A stretch of DNA of 64,000 bases from Phycisphaera sp. (GTDB lineage Bacteria > Planctomycetota > Phycisphaerae > Phycisphaerales > Phycisphaeraceae): the NCBI GenBank assembly GCA_028285385.1, contig JANQPR010000071.1:37142-101141 (forward strand), given 5' to 3'. Each line of letters starts with the position of its first letter. The stretch's first letter is position 1. Under the pieces are notes generated by a model. That model saw only the letters and a program-made list of their open reading frames with translations. It ran no database searches and was not told the DNA's origin. The position numbers were made by a program, and so were the translations under genes. Positions 56,412 through 64,000 of this stretch are shown piece after piece.

Positions 56412-57341
56412 ATGATCGAACGAAGCCACCTAGACGTCGTCAGCCGAGTCCTCGACCGGATCGACCTCCGCGCGCGGTATGCCGGCCGCCGGAAACTGGT
56501 CGGCAGGTCTGATGTTGCCGTTGGGGGCGTCTGCGGGTTCTTCTGTCTGCTGCACGGCGGTGGCCGGTTGGGTTCAGCGCCAACACGGGGCGTGCGCCTT
56601 GATCCGGGCGATCTAGTCGTCTTGCTACAAGCTCGCCCCTTCGACCTGAGTCCGGACGACGGAACGGAAGGCACTTGCGTCTCCGGCGAGTTCACGTTCC
56701 CGCCCGACAGAGCGCGCTCTTGGGTGCATGAGCTGCCCGAGTACGTGGTCATCCGTGGCCGCGATCGAAGGCCCTTGCCTTGGGTCAGCCACTGGCTGGC
56801 CTTGATGGACGAAGAGTGCCGCGATCCCGGCCCCGGCGGCGAGGCAGCCATCAATCAGCTCACGCGAGCCTTGTTGGTCAAGGCAGTCCGCCAAGTGTTG
56901 AACGAAGAAGCGGTGACGTCTCGGGGCCTCATCACCGCGCTGCGTGACCCGCACATCGGGCGGGCGATGGCACTCATGCACGGACAGTTGGCACGCCCCT
57001 GGACGGTCAGCAACCTCGCAGACGAAGTCGGGATGTCACGCTCCGCGTTTGCGGCGCGATTCCTCGAACAAGCCGGGACTCCGCCGATCACCTACCTCCT
57101 CGAACTCCGCATGGAAGCGGCGCAGACCATGCTCCGTGAAACGGAACACGGGCTCAGAGCCATCGCCCGACGCGTTGGCTACAAGACCGAGGCCGCGTTC
57201 AGCACCGCGTACAAACGGTGGGCGGGCGTCTCTCCGGGGTGCGATCGGACGTTCAACGGCCAGCCCCGTCAAGGCGTCAACACATTGGACGGTGACGCAC
57301 GAACGCGAGCGTGCCTCAAGGCCGGCGTCGGGATCATCTAG
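56412..57341 (+). CDS. AraC-family transcriptional regulator
   Basis: About 309 residues. N-terminal cupin-like sensor of the AraC_binding_2/cupin_6 type (GGVCGFFCLLHGGGRLG, RLDPGDLVVLLQARPFDLSPDDG) and C-terminal double helix-turn-helix (WTVSNLADEVGMSRSAFAARFLEQAGTPPITYLLELRMEAA, HGLRAIARRVGYKTEAAFSTAYKRWAGVSPG). A GTG at 56400 is an alternative start. The effector is unknown. The next gene begins 84 nt downstream on the same strand and may be its target or partner. Confidence 0.88.
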   Translation: MIERSHLDVVSRVLDRIDLRARYAGRRKLVGRSDVAVGGVCGFFCLLHGGGRLGSAPTRGVRLDPGDLVVLLQARPFDLSPDDGTEGTCVSGEFTFPPDRARSWVHELPEYVVIRGRDRRPLPWVSHWLALMDEECRDPGPGGEAAINQLTRALLVKAVRQVLNEEAVTSRGLITALRDPHIGRAMALMHGQLARPWTVSNLADEVGMSRSAFAARFLEQAGTPPITYLLELRMEAAQTMLRETEHGLRAIARRVGYKTEAAFSTAYKRWAGVSPGCDRTFNGQPRQGVNTLDGDARTRACLKAGVGII

Positions 57342-57425
57342 TCGATACCGAACTCATCGCGGGCAGCGTTCGGCGTCGCGCGACGCCGGCTGCTCGGTGG
57401 TGGGAACCCTCAAGGAGACCTGGTG

Positions 57426-57959
57426 ATGATTGGATCCATCGGAAGTAACGCGGACACGAGCGCCATGCTCGAGAGGTTGTCGGGCATGTCTCGCGGAGCC
57501 CGCGGTTCGGGCGGTGTGGGCTTCGAAGCCATGCGTCAGCAGCTCGAAGCCAAAGGCGTCGACACGTCGGCGATGCAGGAAAAGTTTGCTTCCGCCGCGG
57601 GGATCGATTCGGGGCAGCTAGGAGACCTCCGCGCCGACCTTCAGAGCACGCTGGAGTCGACCCGGGCCAGTCTCGACGGTTCGTCGGACCCCCGAGCCAT
57701 GATCGAATCCGCGCTCCGTGGCGTCTTCGAAGAACACGGCGTCGACGTCGAAGGGCTCAAGGCCCAGATGCAGTCCACTCTCCATTCGGCGGGTGGCTTC
57801 AACCCGGCGTCGGGATTCGGTGGGGCGCGCCCCGGCTCGTTCGGCGGCGGGGCCTTTGGCGTGTCCAACTTCGACACCAGCTCGAACAGCCAGGCCACGA
57901 CGCTTCTGGAGATGCTGGAGAACCTGCCCGCGGGTTCCGTTGTCGACGAAGAGGCCTGA
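57426..57959 (+). CDS. Unknown Gly/Ser-rich protein
   Basis: 177 residues, not recognised. Two related helical units, FEAMRQQLEAKGVDTSAMQEKFASAAG and ALRGVFEEHGVDVEGLKAQMQSTLHSAGG, suggest an internal duplication; between them lies an acidic stretch, and the end is Gly/Phe-rich (GFGGARPGSFGGGAFGVSNFD) before LLEMLENLPAGSVVDEEA. No signal peptide or membrane segment, so cytoplasmic or exported by a leaderless route. AAGGAG lies 8 nt before ATG 57426; GTG 57423 is an equal choice. Confidence 0.7.
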   Translation: MIGSIGSNADTSAMLERLSGMSRGARGSGGVGFEAMRQQLEAKGVDTSAMQEKFASAAGIDSGQLGDLRADLQSTLESTRASLDGSSDPRAMIESALRGVFEEHGVDVEGLKAQMQSTLHSAGGFNPASGFGGARPGSFGGGAFGVSNFDTSSNSQATTLLEMLENLPAGSVVDEEA

Positions 57960-58219
57960 GTCCCAACCACGATGCACTCGATCGGCTGGGGCGGAGCCGC
58001 AGCCAGTTCGTGTGCCAATCCAAGGCGTGAGATCGATAACGGATGGGGTGGGAAACGAATGAAGTCCAGGTTGAGGGCAGCCGCAAGGAGCAAGGGGCCT
58101 AACGTTTGGCACGCAGACCTCTAGCCGACGAAACACCTCCGGCTTTCGTTGCTGCCGTGGTGGGCACGAGGACCGTGGACTTGCGACCTACGGGGCACCG
58201 CACCATCGACCAACGGCGT

Positions 58220-58702
58220 CTACTCAGCCGTTTTGTCCTTCGGAGACACCGGGTCTTCGCGCGTGGCCGGACGAAGCTCGGCTCGGCCGAAGCGGCGGCG
58301 GACGCGGTTGATCGGTCCCAGCAGCTTGGGGTGGTGGAGCAGACGGTGTTCGAGCTTGCGCTTGCCGGGGATGTCGAGCAGCAGCAGGGCGAGCGCGATG
58401 GTGATGAGCCCTTGGCCGGGCAGGACCAGCATCGCGATGCCCGCGATCAGGAGCGCGGCCCCGGCAAGGTTCTTGAGCACGCGCAGGGACCAGCGCAGCA
58501 CCGGGTGTCGACGCCGCCACGCGTCGGGGGGCAGCGGTTCGTTCGGGTGACGGTGGAGCCGGCCGAGGAAGTCGGCCGGGAGCAGTACCGCGACGACAGG
58601 CAGAGTGAGCAGGCTCACTACGAGCATCGCCGCCGAGCCGGTGACGAGCCAGGCGAGAAGCGTCGGGTGCTCATCGAGGAAGGCGCGCACGGTATCGAAC
58701 AT
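58220..58702 (-). CDS. PGPGW-type small membrane protein
   Basis: 160 residues with three or four membrane helices (LLAWLVTGSAAMLVVSLLTLPVVAVLL, LAGAALLIAGIAMLVLPGQGLITIALALLLLDI). The LPGQGLITI loop followed by a helix and IPGKRKLEHRLL matches the family of putative PGPGW transmembrane proteins, here PGQGL. ATG 58702 was chosen because it precedes the first helix. Function not established for the family. Confidence 0.75.
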   Translation of the reverse strand: MFDTVRAFLDEHPTLLAWLVTGSAAMLVVSLLTLPVVAVLLPADFLGRLHRHPNEPLPPDAWRRRHPVLRWSLRVLKNLAGAALLIAGIAMLVLPGQGLITIALALLLLDIPGKRKLEHRLLHHPKLLGPINRVRRRFGRAELRPATREDPVSPKDKTAE

Positions 58703-59449
58703 CGGGGTGAGGATAGGGCCGGATTGGTTTTGGCCTCGTCTGTGGTGTGGGCCCTTTTCGATTTGTCTGGCTAGACCCCTGGGAACTGAGTTGGCACGCG
58801 TTGTGAGAAAGCTCGGAGCACGCGTTTCCGGAGCGAGGGGCGTGTGCCTGGGTCGGTGCACCGCTGCCTGCAAGGAGGTTGGCGGCTGCCCTCCGTTATG
58901 GCGGTCCGTAGCACAGTCTGATCGTCGCGCTGCCGGGTGCCGAGTCGGTGGAGTCTGAGGGTTGTGATCTGCGCTGTCTGGGGATTGCCGGCGAGGCTGA
59001 GCCGCAAGCGGCTTTCGCTGATAAACGCGCCGCATTGCGCGGAGGTCAGGTAGGCGCCCGAGACGATCTGCCTATCAGGCAGGGGCACAGCGGGCTCCGG
59101 GACCGCGACTGGCCCGAAGGTGCCTTACGGGGGTGCCGGCCGGCGTGCCTGACCGCGTACACAGTGGCTACAATTGTGGACCTCAAAGCGTCCATCGGGT
59201 GCCGAACGAGGGTCCCCTTCAGCCGTTCATCGGGAGTGGTGGCTGGCAAAACGTCCGCCGGCCCATGCTTCCCGGAGACGTAAGCGGATGGCGGGCAGGT
59301 GGGCCGGTGACTCACCGCGGCGTTCGCTACGGAAGTTCGGGGCGGCTACGCCAGTTGGCCGATAACAATCACGGCTGTTTGGCTCTGATTCGGCTATGCT
59401 CTCGCACCCGCCGCACGGCCGGACCCATCCCACGATCAGTGAACCCCAC
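58703..59449. other. Intergenic, divergent genes
   Basis: About 750 bp with no supported gene, tRNA or repeat; it separates the PGPGW gene from the desaturase and should contain both promoters. Confidence 0.45.
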
Positions 59450-60478
59450 ATGACCACACTCCCCAGCGACCGCCCCCACGACCGCGTGGCCCATGCTTTG
59501 GCTGCGTCCGAGGTCACGACCGAACCAGCCGCCGAAGAATCGGGCCCCGATTTTGACACCGAGGCTCACGAACACGTCAGCAACACCGAACGGTTGATCA
59601 CGCTGACTTTCGTGGTCGTGCCTTTCATCGGTGTCGTTGTTGCGGTCGTGTCCCTCTGGGGTGTCGGTGTGTCGTGGCTGCACCTGGCGTTGCTGGCTGG
59701 TATGTACCTGATCACGGCCTTGGGCATCAGTGTCGGATACCACCGGTTGTTCTCACACAAGGCGTTCAAGACGCACGCCTTTATGCGGGTGTTCTTCGCG
59801 ATCATCGGCGCGATGGCCGCCGAGGGTACGGTCCGTCGGTTCGTCGCCAACCACCGCCGGCACCACGGCCACAGCGACCGCGAGGGCGACCCGCATTCGC
59901 CGCACCACCACGACGACGACGAGCACGGCGTCTGGGGCACCATCAAGGGCTTCTTCCACGCCCACGTCGGCTGGTTCTTGAAGAAGCGCGAACACCCGGA
60001 CGAAGCGAAGTACGCCCCCGAGTTCGTCAAGCCCTCGGGCGTGCGCTTCGTCGACAAGACCAACGCGGTCTGGGTCACGCTCGGGTTGGCGATCCCGACG
60101 GCGATCGGCTCGGTATGGGGCGGGCTGACCGACGGGACGTGGGTGACTTCCGGCGTGCTCGGGCTGCTGTGGGGCGGGATCGTGCGGATCTTCGTGGTGC
60201 ACCACGTGACGTGGAGCATCAACTCGGTCTGTCACCTCTGGGGCACCCGGCCGTTCAAGTCCGGCGACCACTCACGCAACAACGCGATCTTCGGGGTCCT
60301 CGGCGTCGGTGAGGGTTGGCACAACAACCACCACGCGTTCCCGTACTCGTCCCGGCACGGGCTTCGGTGGTGGGAGTTCGACGCCGGCTGGGTCGTGATC
60401 CGCACGCTCAAAGCGCTGCGGTTGGCGTGGGATGTCCGTGTGCCGGCAAAAGAACGGCTGGAAAAAGCGCGGGGCTGA
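59450..60478 (+). CDS. Acyl-CoA/lipid delta-9-type fatty acid desaturase
   Basis: 342 residues. Membrane di-iron desaturase: His boxes HRLFSH, HRRHHGHSD and HNNHHAF occur in the correct order and spacing, with four hydrophobic helices (LTFVVVPFIGVVVAVVSLWGVG, LHLALLAGMYLITALGISVGY, and two after residue 210). Puts a cis double bond into membrane acyl chains. A His/Asp-rich stretch PHSPHHHDDDEHG after the second box is longer than usual. ATG 59450 lacks a strong ribosome site; ATG 59396 is possible. Confidence 0.9.
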   Translation: MTTLPSDRPHDRVAHALAASEVTTEPAAEESGPDFDTEAHEHVSNTERLITLTFVVVPFIGVVVAVVSLWGVGVSWLHLALLAGMYLITALGISVGYHRLFSHKAFKTHAFMRVFFAIIGAMAAEGTVRRFVANHRRHHGHSDREGDPHSPHHHDDDEHGVWGTIKGFFHAHVGWFLKKREHPDEAKYAPEFVKPSGVRFVDKTNAVWVTLGLAIPTAIGSVWGGLTDGTWVTSGVLGLLWGGIVRIFVVHHVTWSINSVCHLWGTRPFKSGDHSRNNAIFGVLGVGEGWHNNHHAFPYSSRHGLRWWEFDAGWVVIRTLKALRLAWDVRVPAKERLEKARG

Positions 60479-60554
60479 GTCACACACAGGTAGAACACGC
60501 GCCGCTCGGCTGACAGCGAGCAGAACGTCGATCGTCTGTCAGAACAAGACCGAA

Positions 60555-61673
60555 TCAGGCCGCGGTTTCGGAGGCGTCGCTCTCCGACGGCTTTTCTTCC
60601 TCGCCGGCGGATTCGGGCAACTGGTGTTTGAAGCCCGCGGCGTCGTCGATCCGGCGGATCAGAGCAAACTCGTCCTTGTAGTTCACCGGGGTCAGGCCGT
60701 CCGCGCCGGCGAGCGCGTCGACGACCGGGGTGCCCGTCGCCTCGAAGCTAAGCAACGCGGATTCGATCTTCTGGGCCAACGCGGGGTCGAGGTCGTGGGC
60801 GTAGCCGAGCGCCGCGACGGGGAACGGCTCGGACTCGTACAGCACGCGGTAGTCCGACTCCTTGATCTGCCCGTTGGCGACGGCGGCGGCGAGCAGGTCG
60901 GACGCGGTCGCGGCGGCTTCCAGCCTGCCCTCGGCGATGCCGGCGATGCTGGCGTCGTGGCCATAGGTCCAACGCCAGTCGTAGTCGTAACTGGGGCGGA
61001 GCTTGAACCGGTCGCGCAGGAGCACGAGCGGCGCCTTGGTGCCGGAGTTGGAGTACCGGCTGGTAAACGCGATCGATCGGCCGGCGATGTCCTCGGGCTT
61101 GGCGAGATCGCTACCGGCCGGCGTGATGAGCACCATGCGGTAGCTGGCCGGCTCGCCTTCCTTGACGGGCGCGGCACACGGGACGAAGCCGGCGACGTTG
61201 ACGGCCCGCGGCACGCCGCCGGTGTTGAACCCCGCGATGTCCAACTCGCCGTTTGCCAGTGCGAGCAGTTGAGCATCGTCGCTGGCCAGCGTCACGTATT
61301 CGACCGGCTTGCCGACCGCGGACTCGATGTGTCGCAGCAGCGCCTCGAACTGCGACGGCGAGATGTTGCTCGCGCCGGCGATGTAGCAGAACCGCAGCGT
61401 CTCGGGGTCGCGTGTTTGCGTGGGGGCGTCGGCGAGCAGGTCACCGTCGGCGTCCACATACCCGTCGGCGAGGCCGTTAGCGACGGGGCTGCCCAGCCCG
61501 AGGCTCTTGACCAGACGGTCGTGATCGACGCCCTGCACGGTGTCGCCGGCACTGGCGAGGTACACCGCCGCCGCGACGGCGATCAGCGCGAGAACGATCA
61601 GCCCTGTGGTGAGGGCGGAACCGGCGTGACGGTGCGAGTGGGTCGAGGCGCGCGAATCGAAGCGGACTGGCAT
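60555..61673 (-). CDS. PhnD-like phosphate/phosphonate-binding protein, membrane-anchored
   Basis: 372 residues. Residues 20-42 form a membrane segment (LTTGLIVLALIAVAAAVYLA) without a signal-peptidase site, so the protein is likely anchored facing the periplasm. The body matches the PhnD/SsuA periplasmic binding family: LRFCYIAGASNISPSQFEALLRHIESAVGKPVEYV, the binding segment FTSRYSNSGTKAPLVLLRD, and GYAHDLDPALAQKIESALLSF. An acidic low-complexity tail ends it. No PhnC/PhnE transporter genes are adjacent, so it may be a sensor or use distant transporter parts. Confidence 0.83.
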   Translation of the reverse strand: MPVRFDSRASTHSHRHAGSALTTGLIVLALIAVAAAVYLASAGDTVQGVDHDRLVKSLGLGSPVANGLADGYVDADGDLLADAPTQTRDPETLRFCYIAGASNISPSQFEALLRHIESAVGKPVEYVTLASDDAQLLALANGELDIAGFNTGGVPRAVNVAGFVPCAAPVKEGEPASYRMVLITPAGSDLAKPEDIAGRSIAFTSRYSNSGTKAPLVLLRDRFKLRPSYDYDWRWTYGHDASIAGIAEGRLEAAATASDLLAAAVANGQIKESDYRVLYESEPFPVAALGYAHDLDPALAQKIESALLSFEATGTPVVDALAGADGLTPVNYKDEFALIRRIDDAAGFKHQLPESAGEEEKPSESDASETAA

Positions 61674-61804
61674 CGTGGGCTCCCGTAGAATGGATGCATC
61701 ATGATGCGGGAAGTGGGCGTCGTTGACAACGCTTACGCCCCGAAAACGGTTAGGAATGCGTCAAACCCGTAGGTCGATATCGGGACGGATCAGCCCAACT
61801 GCCA

Positions 61805-64000
<2,196 letters not shown>

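Overview
The window is GC-rich and gene-dense and looks like a planctomycete, most likely of the class Phycisphaerae. The reasons are a run of about a dozen secreted proteins with PEP-CTERM tails (VPEP, hydrophobic stretch, basic end), a giant protein that starts with the planctomycete LEPR-XLL export motif, dockerin-like modules, and several ECF sigma factor plus Ser/Thr kinase pairs. The taxon is inferred from gene content only; no rRNA gene is present.

Layout. 1-2.9 kb: cysteinyl-tRNA synthetase (cut by the window edge) and a lipoprotein amidase. 3.1-4.2 kb: a small unknown gene coupled to a TatD-like hydrolase. 4.6-11.7 kb: a long minus-strand cluster that reads as a zinc-starvation (Zur) operon. 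In transcription order it has a Fur-family regulator with an operator-like inverted repeat upstream, an FmdB-like protein with broken zinc-ribbon pairs, a ZigA/YciC-type COG0523 GTPase, an exported nickel superoxide dismutase, an FAD oxidoreductase, two small membrane proteins (one His/Cys-rich), a second FmdB-like protein with no cysteine at all, a HisI in which one expected zinc ligand is Asp, a 69-residue protein, a second COG0523 GTPase with a His-rich loop, and an NTF2-like protein. 12.0-24.0 kb: an Rhs locus with a 3,501-residue LamG/beta-solenoid/YD-repeat protein, a C-terminal tip resembling polymorphic toxin type 44, a small lipoprotein (candidate immunity protein), an orphan Rhs tip, and a 40-nt half of a tRNA-Gly gene. 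25-41 kb: ten PEP-CTERM genes, three with an almost identical two-repeat dockerin module, plus one eroded PEP-CTERM pseudogene. They are interrupted by an ECF sigma factor and a kinase/WD40 gene split by an in-frame TAG. 41.6-49.5 kb: a sigma factor/kinase pair on the plus strand, two divergent PEP-CTERM genes with a second copy of the operator motif between them, and a TPR-sulfotransferase. 50-56 kb: an autotransporter, then an ECF sigma factor that continues in frame into a trypsin-like protease with a PEP-CTERM-like tail. 56-64 kb: AraC regulator, unknown protein, PGPGW membrane protein, fatty-acid desaturase, PhnD-like binding protein and glycine dehydrogenase (cut by the window end).

The strongest coherent system is the 4.6-11.7 kb zinc-sparing operon. 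Its regulator site is matched at 17 of 20 positions by a site at 45.70 kb in the PEP-CTERM region, which suggests a cell-surface arm of the same regulon. The other notable items are the Rhs toxin/immunity/orphan-tip arrangement beside a broken tRNA, and the sigma factor-protease in-frame fusion. No exosortase, CRISPR array or complete transposon is visible.
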